From Manihot esculenta (lineage: Eukaryota > Streptophyta > Magnoliopsida > Malpighiales > Euphorbiaceae): DNA of 64,000 nucleotides. Position 1 is the stretch's first letter; each line of letters starts with the position of its first letter. The position numbers and the translations under genes are program-made. Where the stretch lies: NCBI RefSeq assembly GCF_001659605.2, contig NC_035162.2:6653248-6717247 (forward strand), given 5' to 3'. Shown piece by piece: positions 34,851 to 46,392 of this stretch. The notes beneath the pieces are model-generated. The model worked only from the letters and a program-made list of their open reading frames with translations. It was not told where the DNA came from and did no database searches.

Positions 34851-36490
34851 GATGAGGGCCAGGAAATGGGGATCCAAGGCATCTGGGGTTCCTTCAAACA
34901 TCTTCTCACAAAGCATCTTGGCTGCCGAAGCCGGCAAAGACTCACAAGTCACCTTGGCAGCATTCAAGAACTTGTTATCTGGAGCCGACGATAGCTGCTC
35001 CATGACTTTCTTCCCCTTATCTGCAGAGAGGGGAAAGGCTATCCTTGTAGGCTCCGTAGTACGAGCCCATTTGATAGCCTTGGCTTCAGTAGCAAGCTCT
35101 GAAGTCTGGGCCCGCTTGCTGGCTACTCCTCCAATCACTACGACCCCCACAACTTGGAGAGGCGAGACGTCCAAAGGGGAAACTCTAATGCCCTCCTCTG
35201 AACTGCCCCCGGCAGACTCGCTGAGTGCAATGGGCTCCTTGGAAGCTAGTTTAGAGCAGCTGAAATCTTGGCTGGAGCTGGCATTTTAGCATGAACAGAC
35301 GTCCTCGAGGTTGCTGACCGAGAACCCCCTGCTGCAGGCACCAGCGCCAAAGTAGGGGTAGTTAAACAGTTTGCAGCTACTGGGTCTATTGCTTGAAAGA
35401 CCTCTCGGATCACATCAGTCACTGTCTTATTAGTCTTAAAAGCTGCCAAGGTCACTCTCATGCTTTTCTGAGACAGGAAAAAGTTCTTTGGGAGCTTGAT
35501 GTTATCCATAGAAACAGTAGAAGCTGAAAAAGAGATGTCAATCCAATTAGAATTCAAAATAGCAAAAAGAAAGTCCAACAAGGAGGAAAAACAGAAAACT
35601 AATAATATCAGCTTTCCGGCAGTCCCGAAGGTTGGATATGAACATGCATTTCTCGACATCATACTTCTTCCTTACAGAGGTCAGTCGAAGAAGGTAGATT
35701 TAATCCAACATGGTCAACCTGGAGAAGTCGTTGTAGCCCTGAGGGACTTCCCCCCGAGAGAGATTAGCATCTCTGTTGATCCCTGAGCTCTTTTTCAACT
35801 TGACAACCATAAAGGTCTCAGCGCAGCCTTTTATCGAGTCCTTATATCCGGCGAAGATAGATAACCTTGCTCGAAGACCAAAGTAGTAGAACCCATGGTT
35901 AGACTGGACAAGGCGGAAGAAGGTAGAAAGCAAAGCGATAGAGGGGGCAAAACCCCAACATAAACAAACAAACTCAAAACAGCACATAAATAGAATATAA
36001 TTGGGAGACAATATATGGAGAGTCACTTTGAAGTGATGGAAGACCTCGATTTATAGGATTATGACTCCTCTTTCTAATGAAATGATTGTTCTTCCCAATC
36101 CACCTCCTGTGGGCTTAATAGATGTCAAGCAATAGAGAGGACAAAACCCCAACATAGACAAACAAACTCAAAACAATACATAAACATAATAGAATTGGGA
36201 GACAATATATGGAGAGTCACTCTGAAGTGATGGAAGACCTCGATAAAGAAAAGGGTAAAAGGAAAGGTCAGTTCGAAATCGTGCTGGTTGACAAAGAAGA
36301 CCGAGCTGCGCTCTTGCTAGGCCTCTATTAAGCCTGCAGGAGGTGAATTGGGAAGAACAATCCTTTAATTAGGAAGGAGAGCCCTAATCCTATAAATCGT
36401 GATATCAGCATAGTCGCTAGTGAAGAAATTGGAAAGGGAAGAAGGGGTAATGGAGAACACCAGACCTACGACATCAAGGATTCTAATTGA
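34821..36490 (-). pseudogene. Antisense 'gypsy-type transposase-like' (PF04195-like) frame, broken
   Basis: On the strand opposite to gag, frames from an ATG near 36490 through 36026-35700, 35662-35246 and 35174-34821 look like one decayed gene. Recognisable is the conserved start block F-P-x-x-x-F-F-x-E-V-F-H-H-F followed by a S-P-N-S and C-W-G region, and further on a F-Y-Y-F-G-L-R-A-R block. Plant databases label this family 'putative plant transposon / gypsy-type transposase'; its role is unknown and it is often carried antisense in LARD-like elements. Here stops interrupt it (about 36372 and 36318) and part is duplicated and inverted. Confidence 0.6.
35935..36399. repeat. Direct and inverted duplication inside the Gypsy element
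   Basis: Direct repeat: 35935-36050 and 36129-36244, about 116 bp each, few differences. Inverted repeat: 36047-36120 is an imperfect reverse complement of 36326-36399 (74 bp arms; shared ends CGATTTATAGGATTA and TAATCCTATAAATCG). The two patterns overlap, indicating a local copy-and-invert event. Confidence 0.85.
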
Positions 36491-36741
36491 AGCCATAAGA
36501 AGAGTAACATATACCTTAAATTGAGAAAACAGAGATTACAAAGAAGAAGGAGAGCTAGATAGCAGAGGCAACGCAAGAGGAAGAACCGTGAGTGAAAGCA
36601 AAAGTGTAAATTTGAAATGGATAAAGGCAGGGAGAAGACATTTTGACAAAAACACCCTTAGAGCCGCGCAGTCATAATTGGAGTTTCGAGATTTACCCCT
36701 CATTAATCATGGAATAATTAACAAGCGGGTAAAGGGGCACT

Positions 36742-37172
36742 TGATGACTATTGTGCCTCGGATACCCAAGAACAGCTAAGCCCATATAGGAAAGCCATAC
36801 CGTAGTCTCGTCAAAACCCGTTACACGGGTCCATCCATTAGCGCATGGCCCTGACCTCGTGCAAATAGGCCGAACAGTATAGGACTTAGATCCGTCATAG
36901 AGAGATCCAGCACAACTGACTTGATGAGTTAATGGGGCAATAGACTCCTACACATTCGAATTGTATTGACGCCGAAAAAAAATTAAATGGTCGTGACGAT
37001 GGAAAATGGTATAGTACGTACGTACGTACGATTTCGTATGATAATAACAGAGTGTACCAACGTAGGATAATGGTTATGCGTTACTAAAAAAATAAAAAGA
37101 AAAAAAATAAAGGAAACATAAGTCAACTATATTAAATTCACAAATACACGCACTTTATTGGATTTCAGGGCA
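36742..37172 (+). repeat. 3' LTR of the Gypsy element
   Basis: About 431 bp, starts TGATGACTAT and ends ...CAGGGCA. Diverged from the 5' copy. Contains an ACGT tandem run at about 37017-37032 that the other copy lacks. Confidence 0.75.
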
Positions 37173-38886
37173 TTGTGTATAATTGGAAAAATATTTATTT
37201 ATATACATGATAATTATAAAATACAAATAAATAAGTTTTAAAAAAATTCACATATTTTATATCTTAGAATCGAATTGGTCCATGGCAAATCAATTCTATC
37301 TCAAAATAGGGGTAGATAATAAGGTTTAACATATTCCATTAGTTATTTTTTAATTAAATTAAATTAAGAAATTTCTACAAGGATCCAAATAGTAATATGA
37401 CCGTTAGATGTCCAATCTCGATTGTCGCCATTAAAGTCAATGCCCGGATTCTGTATTTTCGAAAATGGCAGGTCCGCTGATGCTAAGAAATTAAGAATTA
37501 AGAATCGTCCGTTGGAGTAAGATTACAGCCCTTTGATTCTCTATTCTCCTCAGATCCCTATAATGGTGATGGCCAACCCTCAGCACGCCCGAGTGAAACC
37601 GTTCGAGTTGAGGTTTTGGTTTCACTTAAATACAAGCAATATTTAATTTAAACTCAAAAAATTAATTGGGTTAAATTAATTTAAAATTTTGATTAAATTT
37701 TTTATTCATTGGATTAGATTTTAAATCTAAAAATTTTAATTATTTTAATTCAATTAAATTTTAATAAAAAGAATAAAAAAATTAAATTAAATTAAATTAA
37801 TTAATAATAATAATATATTATTTTCAATAATATAGAGTTGATTAAAATATTTTAATTAAATATTAAAATACGTAAAAAATAAAAAATATATTAAAAATTT
37901 AAATCAAATTGAATTTAATCGATTTAATTTTTAATTAAAATCAATTCAATTCGATTTTTATAAATATAAAAATTTTAATTTTTGATTTATTCAATTCAAT
38001 TCAATTTTAAATCAAACTGATCAAATGGTTTCATATTAAATACAAGTATATAGTTATTTTTATTTTTCTATATATTTTAACTAATTTTATATTGATATAT
38101 TCAATAAAAAGAGTTTAATTACTTTTTATTAAAATCGTAAATGCACACATTAAAAACATTTTCAGCGATTTTCAAATTTTGCATTTTCCTTTCCAAATGG
38201 TACATGTGTAAAAAGGTTTTATCCTTCTTGCACAAATTCACTTTAAACAAATTCCAATTGAATCCATTAGTCCTATCAAATCACAATAATGGATCATTAA
38301 ACTGTGGGACCCAATAGCTTATCAGATTGAAGAAGAGCATTACCAGAGAAAGTTCCTACTTGTTATATGCTTAAGAGACAAGTAATGCTTGAGACCATTA
38401 AGATGCCAACACATAAAAGAAAACATGGATTGAATCAATAAACAGAAAAAGAGGGCATTGATGCCCTAATTCAAAATAATTAATTTATCACATCATAACA
38501 AGTATAAGAAAAAAGAAAGGAAAGTGAGACCAAACAAGTCATTCACTATCTCAAGAACAATAATCAAAAGAGCAAGTTTAATCATATATAGATACAAACC
38601 CAATTGAATCTCACCTCAGCAATGATGTACAACAAGAGAACTCTCTTCCCCCTTGTCCAACAGTTCTTATCTGTTTTTTTGTCATCGAAAATATCTCTTC
38701 ATTTATGCTTACTGATAAAGGAAACTCTGACATAGGAGATGACAATCACTCCACTAATCTAATCTTGTATCCATTTTCTCCTTTGCATGTAGGGAACTGG
38801 AGGTGAATCTTTTAGCTGTATTTTAAGGTTTTGAATAAAGAGATGAGTTCAACTATTCTTCTGGATCATTTTTTTTTCTGTCAGTC
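37173..38886. other. Intergenic DNA between Gypsy element and receptor kinase
   Basis: 37620-38040 is low-complexity AAATTAAATT-type sequence. 38200-38886 is the downstream flank and probable 3' untranslated region of the receptor kinase (minus). No gene seen. Confidence 0.6.
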
Positions 38887-41800
38887 CTATTCATGGTTTG
38901 TTTCAGCGAAATTGTTCTTTGGATCTCCCACCTTGTTTTCCATGTCAGTTGACTCCTTCAGGGACTCGATTTCATTGCTTGCTGTACGACTTCTTCTGTT
39001 CCTTCGGTCCTGATACAAGGATTGTATACATCTGTTTATGATTCTTGATAAACCATGTACCATAATCAACATAGCAGCTTAGAACAGACTTTTGAAATCC
39101 TTCATTGCCATAATTGATTCAACAATTAGAAACATTAACAGACTAATGCACAAGAAGGAAAAGCATAGAAGTGCACCCCAAGCCCAATCATATCATAATC
39201 TCCACCACAGAATATAGTCACTGCAGCTTGCATTTGAAGACAGCTAGCAATAAAGAAATAGGCCAGCACTTGGACAAGTATGTGCACAGTAACTGTGAAT
39301 TGTCCTCGAACAGTAAAACCAAGTGATATTTCCCTTGGTGCTAGACTTTCCCAAGTCATCGTGCCTACTTGAACATCAATAATTATACACACTTTATGCT
39401 AATATATTATATGGCTGAAAAGTTTGAAAAATCCTAAATTTAGCATGCTTTTTCAGTTTTATGTTGTGCTTTTATTTTCTCAGTTCATATCCATGCTCAC
39501 ATGACATTTAGAAGGAAGATAAACGTGGAATCGAAATGCCTTCCTAAGCCCTAATCTCCACCAAATAGTGGCATTTTGTGAAATTTTATCCCTCAGATTT
39601 GCTTAAAATGTTTTTTGAGATTCAAATTATGCAAAACCATGTCTTTGTGGCTCTTGGGAGTTAAAGAGGGACTTGCATCACTTGTCTATTTGTCTACATT
39701 GAAAGTCCACCTCAATGCTTTGTAAACATGGGCGCACACCCCCCAAAACAGTTAGATTTCATTAAAAAGAAATTGAGCAATTTACATACAAAATTACTAA
39801 AATTAGAAGTATAGGATACAATTATAAAGGCAAGCAAAACTAAGAATTTTTTAAACCAGCCGGTCTATTATTTCATAATATTATGAAAGGGCTTGTAACT
39901 CAAAGACATTCCTCTACAGATTATGTTAAGAGATGAACTTGTGCCACCATAAGTTGCCAACCAGGCAATTTTTATTCAATAAGAAATTCAGAAGACTGCA
40001 GTAGAGAAGGATTCACATTTCACAAAGTAAATAATTGCCCAAGAGATCAATCCTAGTTGGACATGAAATGCTATCAGAATTTTAATAATACATCATAATA
40101 TGAAGGACCATTTACCCTCTATGGAAACAAAAAGGAATTTGATGAATTTACAATTAACATGCTGAAAATGCACAAGCAGAAAACAACTTCATACCTCACG
40201 AAATGGGTACTCATCTGCTTCAAGCATTCGCACAACCTGACTCATTTTGGGTCTCTTTTCTGCATCAGGATCAACACACCTAACTGCAGCTAAAAGAGCA
40301 TGTTTTAGAGCTCGTGTTGTTGGCTTAACTTCAAGATTTGGGTCCAAAACTTCCTCAGCTCTCCTTGTCCCCACCATCACCTTTAGCCACTCAACAAGAT
40401 TGACCTGTTATGTGCATTTAAGATGCTCAGAAAGGACTCTTGCAGGAAACAGTTTATTTGCTCTTCATTAGTACAGAGAAAATCCTGAGGAAGTGTATAT
40501 GCAGTGTCAACAGACACTGGATTAAAGAATTTTTCACCTCATTAGCAGGCCGGGCATAGTCCACAGGGTCTCTTCCAGTAACTGCTTCTAGCAGCAGTAC
40601 ACCAAAGCTGTAAATGTCACTCTTCTCATTTAACAAGCCAGTATTTGCATATTCTGGTGCAACATAACTGATCCCCGACAAAAAAAGAATCAATCACAGA
40701 TTCTTTGATATTGTTACATAAGAATTAAAGAGAAAAAGAAATCCACACATACCCAAATGTACCCATAACTCTAGTTGTGATGTGGCTTTCTCCTGAATCA
40801 AGGAGCTTGGCCAGTCCAAAATCAGAGACCTTAGCATTAAACTCATTATCGATCAAGATATTGCTTGACTTTATGTCTCGGTGAACAACCTTTGGTTCAA
40901 TTGCTTCATGCAAATAGGCAAGCCTGCAAAAGGATTTTCAAAACAATTTCTTCATCCGTATACAGAATCAGAAAGTGGGGCAGGGGGAACCAAATTTCAC
41001 TTCTACTTTCAAAATTACTCAGAGCTTAAATAAAATCTCAAAATTTCAAATAATCGAGTTTTTCAAATAATCGAATTGAAGCTCCAATATAGATAATGTG
41101 TTTAAAGCTTATGTATAAAAGAGAAAATTGATTAAACTATTTAAAAAGCTCCAAAAAAAAAATTCAAACTCTTCAATACTAGCCATTTATGAGATAGGGG
41201 TTCAAATAAAATATATAAATTGGTTGAGTATAGATTTGAACTTACGCCTTAGCAGTGCCAACAAGAATTTTCATGCGAGCCTCCCAAGTAAGTGTACCAT
41301 GATGGCACATTGCTCCATGTAGCCATTGTTCTAAATTGCCATTGTTAACATATTCATACACCAGCATCCTATACAATCAATAGCACAATCTTGTAGATAA
41401 AATTTTAAAATGATAATACGAGGCTATTGATGAAATATTAGAGGAGATATGATATTATCAATAATAATGATATCATAAAAGCGAAAATGGAATAAAGTAA
41501 AAGAAGCATACCTGTGTACTCCTTCAATACAGTAGCCAAGAAGCCGCACTAGGTTCTTGTGACGAACATGACCAATAGCCTCCACTTCAACCCTAAATTC
41601 TTTCTCCGCTTGTCCCCTAAATCCCAATGTATAGCAAATTATTAACTGGTTACAATTCAATACAGTAAAAATAAGAGATAAATGCCTTTCAAGCAGTCTT
41701 ACAGATTGTTAAGAAGCTTCTTCACTGCAACCTCAGTTCCATTGATTAGCCTACCACTATAAACAACCCCATAACCACCCTCACCAATTATATTCTCTGC

Positions 41801-42364
41801 AGCAAAACGGTTTGTTGCAAACTCAAGATCCCTAAGAGTAAACCAGTGGCCCCATCCAAGATGGGAAATTTCTGGCAAGCCAACTAAGGGGGAGGCTGTC
41901 ACAAGTCCTGCATATGACAATGAAGATTGCTTCCTTGCAGTTCCAGAGCTTCCTTCTTCCCATGAATGTGAACTAAATCCTCTTTCATGGTGATAAATTG
42001 AACTAGTTTGGCTGATGTTATCAGGATCACTCAATTTGCTCCATCCCAAATGAACTGATGTCTTTTCTGAATTCTTGTCTGTTGATTTATCATGGACTGT
42101 GAGGAATAAACTTTCAGGGTGATCATTCAAACTCTGAGCCCCAACCCTGTCAACCTTGATATCCTTTGACACATTTGGTATTTGAGAAAGTGAGAACTTG
42201 TCCACTGATCTTCTAGTTCTCCGCCGAAATGTAACCCATAAAGACAGGATACAAAGAATCAAAATTATAAATGCTCCAACAGATACTCCAATTAACACCC
42301 ATAATTTTAAACCCAAAAATGATGTCTTCTTTGATAGTTCTGCATTCAGATTCTCAGACGACAT
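38887..42364 (-). CDS. Receptor-like protein kinase with short extracellular N-terminus (At3g59110/At2g42960/At5g18500 type)
   Basis: Seven coding exons: 42364-41703, 41616-41512, 41368-41246, 40923-40753, 40667-40538, 40404-40195, 39009-38887; joined CDS 1524 bp, 507 aa, in phase, all introns GT-AG. Residues 1-20 are outside or luminal, 21-44 a membrane helix, 45-170 a Ser-rich juxtamembrane region, then a complete Ser/Thr kinase: G-E-G-G-Y-G loop, V-A-V-K-K lysine, F-R-V-E-V-E-A-I-G helix, H-R-D-I-K-S-S-N catalytic loop, D-F-G-L, A-P-E, and a basic C-terminal tail. All catalytic residues are present, so it should be active at the plasma membrane. Ligand and substrates of this small family are poorly known. 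The last exon lies 1.2 kb away from exon 6 and is easily missed. Arranged tail to tail with the callose synthase. Confidence 0.94.
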
Positions 42365-43900
42365 CTGGGATCCTCCACGGTCAAAATTGTATTAGGTGGT
42401 CGTGCTTATATGCCAATAACTCGACACATGCCCACCTGGGTACCAGAAAAATGTCTTTTAACATGAAATGCCACAAATTACTAAAACAAAATTTGAATTT
42501 TTGAGGCTCCTACATGGACCTGAAAGTTTTTATCTCAGCCCTGTAGCGATGAATAACAAACGTACCCCTACTAAAATTCTGTCCTACCAATTCAATTCAA
42601 ATATGAAGGAAACAAAATGTAATGAAAAATCCATTCCTTTCAACTTCAACAAATTAGATTATTCGCTCAAATCCATTTCTATTTTTGGAAATGACCAGAC
42701 AGAAAAGAGAGCATCTTGGAGATATTCGAACACAACATTATGACTGACAATTCCATTACTAATATGCTGCATCCAGAAGAGATGGGAAATGGACGAAGGC
42801 ATGAAGAAATAAACCAAAACACATTTCCACTATAACTCAACAAATAAATTCAAAGTTCAATGAGAGAGCAAACACAGACTCATAAATCACAATTCACAAA
42901 TCCTTGAATAGGTAAACTACGAGAAAAAGGAATAAGTTCTCAGGGAGCATCACTTACGATCCAAGTAAGAGACAAATAAAGAGAAATGTGAATGCTTAAA
43001 AAATGGAGTGAACAAAAAGAAGAAGAAGAAGAAGAAGAGGAAGAAAAGAGGAAAAACTTAAAAAAAAAAAGGAAAAAAAAAAAAAAAGGAGGAAGAACTC
43101 CACCTTTGCAGCGATCCAAGGGTATAAGCTTAGCCCCCTTGATCTTCTTCCTCGAACACCCACAAAAGCAAAGAAAGGGCTTCTCTTTTTGGATGCAAGT
43201 GAGATTCAATAAGCATAGATGGGCCGATGTAGACCTCAGTCTTCAAATAACGCAAACCCACCAAAACCCAGAAGCCTCCAAAAAGCACAGTTGCAGAGAG
43301 GAGTACTTTAGAAGCACAGTGGCTGCTGTAGTGGGCCCAAAAAAAAAAAATTCGGCCAATGATAAAAGAAACGGCAAAGAAAGCCAGACGAAAATCTAAT
43401 GTTTCAAGGGAAATGTGGAGAGAGAGAGAGATTTGTATATCAAAATGAAAATTTTGTGGGAAAAAAAGCAGAGATGGATGAATGGTCAGCAGGTCTTGTA
43501 TGTATGTAGAGAGTAAATAGGGACCTCTCAGAAAGCTGGAAAAGGAAGCTTGGTTTGCAATGGAGGAAACTACAGAAGGAAGAGAGAGAAACAGTAAAGG
43601 AAAAGCAAAAATGAAGTGAACACAGATGGCATTTATATATATATTAACAAGTAAAGGAAAATATATAAAATTGAAAAAAGGGCAAGGGCAAGTGCCAACA
43701 GGCAACAGCACAAAAGCAAAGCAGGAGAGAGTCAACCCAACAGCACCAAGAGGAGGAGGAGGGGAAGACAAGCCAACTCCATGATCCAAATCTTGGCTTG
43801 CTTGCTTACAACTTCTATTCACCAAACTTTCCTTTTTCTTCTTTGAATAAATTCTTTTCTGACATCGCTTTTAACTTGAGAAAAATCTTCTCTTTTTTCA
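42365..43900 (-). promoter_or_regulatory. Receptor kinase leader and promoter region
   Basis: A TATA-like TATATATATAAA lies at about 43632-43646 (minus), 1.27 kb before the start codon, so a long leader with a 5' UTR intron is likely, though I could not fix its splice sites. On the minus strand the leader has CTT repeats (43016-43050) and a CT tract (about 43420-43432), typical of plant leaders. Minus-strand frames across 43130-43825 are not supported as protein. Confidence 0.4.
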
Positions 43901-44976
43901 AATATATTATTTAATTATATTTATGCATTATTAAATAATATTTCATTTGGAAATATTAATGATTTATCTATTTTAAGAAATAAAAGAAATGTATAAAAAT
44001 TTATTGAATTAAATTCTTTCAAAACAAAGTAGAAAAATATTCTTCCTTGGCTTCCACAGAAAGTTCGCCAGGTTTTACTAGAGCCCTAATAAATTTTGAA
44101 ACCAGAAATCTTAACTCATTTTACTAAACAATATAAATTAAACTTATAAATATTCGAATCAAAATCAAAATAAAACAGACTTGGGTTTATTTGAAGTCAA
44201 AAAAAATTTTTGACTGATTATTTGAAATCAAAATCAAAATAAAAATTTTTGACTGAATTTAAAATTGCAATAATAAAATGGGGCTGCATTCAGAAAAGAA
44301 ATTGTTAATGAGCCTAATAAAAGCCCAATTCATTCAGCCCAATTTTACTGATTATTATTATTATTATAGGTTTAATGTGATCCAATTTATCGAGATAATT
44401 TAATTTTACCAATTCATAATCAGTTAGAAACAATCTTTTGAGGATTTGAGCAAAATGTCTTTTTTTTTTTATATTGACTGAAATTGATTCATAAATATTC
44501 ATTCAGCTGAGAGTATTGGAGTGTTTTTAACAGAAGAGAGTATCGAATTTTATCAATTTAGATATATAGTAAATTAAAAGAGGAAAGAACACAGCAGGCC
44601 AGCCGAATTTCAAATCGATGTCATCTCTTTGGCTACTTCTGAAAATTTCATTAGAAAACTAATTAATTTTGTTTTAACAACTAATAGAATTTATCTTCAC
44701 AGTAATTGGTGATTTCTCAAGTTCAAATCTCACTTGATATAAAATTAGTTTTAAAAAAAAAAATTCACAAGAAAAAGTATATGTGTATATATCTACCATC
44801 AACTCGTTAATCCTTCTAATAATAAAATTGCAAAATATGTATGAGTTCCATCTTCTGAATTGAATTTTTCTCATTTCCCAGATGGGATCATAGCATCATT
44901 GATGGTTCTAAGTACATAAATTAGTGAAGAAAATGAGACTAACAGGACTTCAAGGTTGCTGTTTTGGGAGGAAGGT
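43900..44976. other. Intergenic DNA between WRKY and receptor kinase
   Basis: Between the receptor kinase promoter and the WRKY stop codon (both genes minus). AT-rich, nothing recognisable apart from a GTTCAAATCTC word near 44716 that resembles a tRNA box B but lacks the rest of a tRNA or SINE. Confidence 0.5.
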
Positions 44977-46392
44977 TTAGGGGACAAAATCATCAGCTGG
45001 AAGAAGATGAAGCTGCTGCTGTGATGGATACAGCATGTCTGCACTAGGCTCACACTGGTTGTTAATATCATACGGAGGAAGCAAGAGCTCCTGAGGGAAG
45101 CTTTGATGGCTGATGCTCGTCATGGAAGATGTGGAAGCCAGAAGTGAATTAGGCGACAAAATTGCTGCAGCAGCATAGTTAGCTCGAAGTGTAGCCGGAC
45201 ATTGATGGTTATGTTTTCCTTCATAGGTTGTGATCACCATTGATGGGTCTTGAAATGATCTCTCTACGCGTTTCTTCACTGTGCACTTCTGACTGGTGCA
45301 TCTGTAATAGCTTCTGCAAAATATACCATACTAAAACAACCCATGGAGATTCTAATAATTTCTATGGATCTATGATACATTTAAGATATAAAAATAGAAA
45401 AAGGCTTTGTAAAAATGCATTGTGAGTGAATTATTTAATGGAATAAACCTCGGATAAGGACTGTTCTTGACTGCCTTTTGTCCGTACTTTCTCCATCTGT
45501 ATCCATCTTCAAGATGATCTATCTCACTCTTCGTCAAGAAAGCGAACCTTGCCTCTCTTTCCTTTTTCTCCTTCTTCTTTTTCTTGCTCCTGGAACATAT
45601 CACCATTTTTTTAAAAAAAATAAAAAATAAAGCTTAAATTAAATAAGCACAATCAGATCTTGATATATGCTAGGGTTTGCAGCTTCTTGTGATATATATG
45701 CGTATATATACACTCCATCCATCTTAATTAATTAGTGTACAGAAGCAGATACGCCATTAATTCAAAGAATTGATTATATGGTGTACTGTGAGAGCCTAGA
45801 GATAATACGCAAAAGCTCCAAAGTGCCATATCTCAGTCTCTCTGTCCAGGAAAATAAGTGAGCCTGCATCTATCCGAAGAAGCAGAAAGAAGAGTAGGAC
45901 GCTTAATTTCTAACATTTTTACTATGAATTTAGCAAAGAGAATCAAGAGCCAAGAACTTACACTTTGTTATTAGAATTTTCCTTGGCATCCTCGTATTCT
46001 TTTGGCTGCTGCTTTTCTTTGCTCTTGCCTGCTGCTCCTTGTTGGGTCGCTGCATCATTAGATGGAGAAGATATTGACGATGAATCTGGCGTTGATGTGT
46101 TTTCGTCGGCTCCTGCTGGTGCACCTATTTCTCTTGAAAAGTAGGCTTGGATGGGACTAATTACCTCAGATGAAGAACAAATTGCAGGCATACAAAAGGC
46201 TCTTGATAAAGTGTTGTAGTCCATGGATAAGCTCTCAGTGAAGCTCATGTATAAGGGATCAGATCCTTGTATAGTTTGTACCGGCGAAGGGCCATCGTTC
46301 AAGAATGGAAACACTGAACCAGCTGGGATCCCTCTCTGCTCATTATAGTTAAATGGATTATATTGGAATGGATTTTTCTCTTCGCTTGACAT
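44977..46392 (-). CDS. WRKY transcription factor, group IIc (WRKY71/28/8-like)
   Basis: Three exons, 46392-45962, 45589-45449 and 45313-44977; joined CDS 909 bp, 302 aa. One WRKY domain: W-R-K-Y-G-Q-K at about 176-182, then zinc ligands C-x4-C (C-T-S-Q-K-C) and H-x-H (H-N-H). The second intron splits the domain after S-P-Y-P-R in the Arg codon, the conserved position for group IIc. A lysine-rich segment just before the domain (K-K-K-K-K-E-K-K) is the likely nuclear signal; Ser-rich stretches in the N-terminus may be regulatory. Residues around the domain ([11 protein letters not shown] and [12 protein letters not shown]) resemble WRKY71, 28 and 8 most. It should bind W-box DNA. Ortholog assignment is from memory. 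Confidence 0.93.

Larger units (their letters stand above)
33230..37172 (+). mobile_element. Old Ty3/Gypsy (Tat-like) retrotransposon, degraded, LARD-like
   Basis: About 3.9 kb between two related terminal repeats (33230-33669 and 36742-37172) that share long blocks but differ by many substitutions and small indels. A primer-binding-site-like sequence follows the left repeat and a purine tract (GGGTAAAGGGGCA) precedes the right one. Inside are a gag remnant on the plus strand and a frame resembling the 'gypsy-type transposase-like' family on the minus strand. No protease, reverse transcriptase or integrase is present, so it is non-autonomous. No convincing target duplication. It separates the callose synthase and receptor kinase genes. 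Confidence 0.8.

Noticed and set aside
39135..39392. Minus-strand 85-codon frame
   Set aside because: Lies wholly inside the last intron of the receptor kinase and has no family resemblance.
43130..43825. Minus-strand 231-codon frame upstream of the receptor kinase
   Set aside because: Composition is that of a CT-rich leader and promoter, it contains the TATA-like site, and no domain is recognisable.
44690..44760. tRNA box B-like GTTCAAATCTC followed by an A-run, candidate SINE or tRNA
   Set aside because: No box A at the right distance and no cloverleaf or flanking duplication could be seen.
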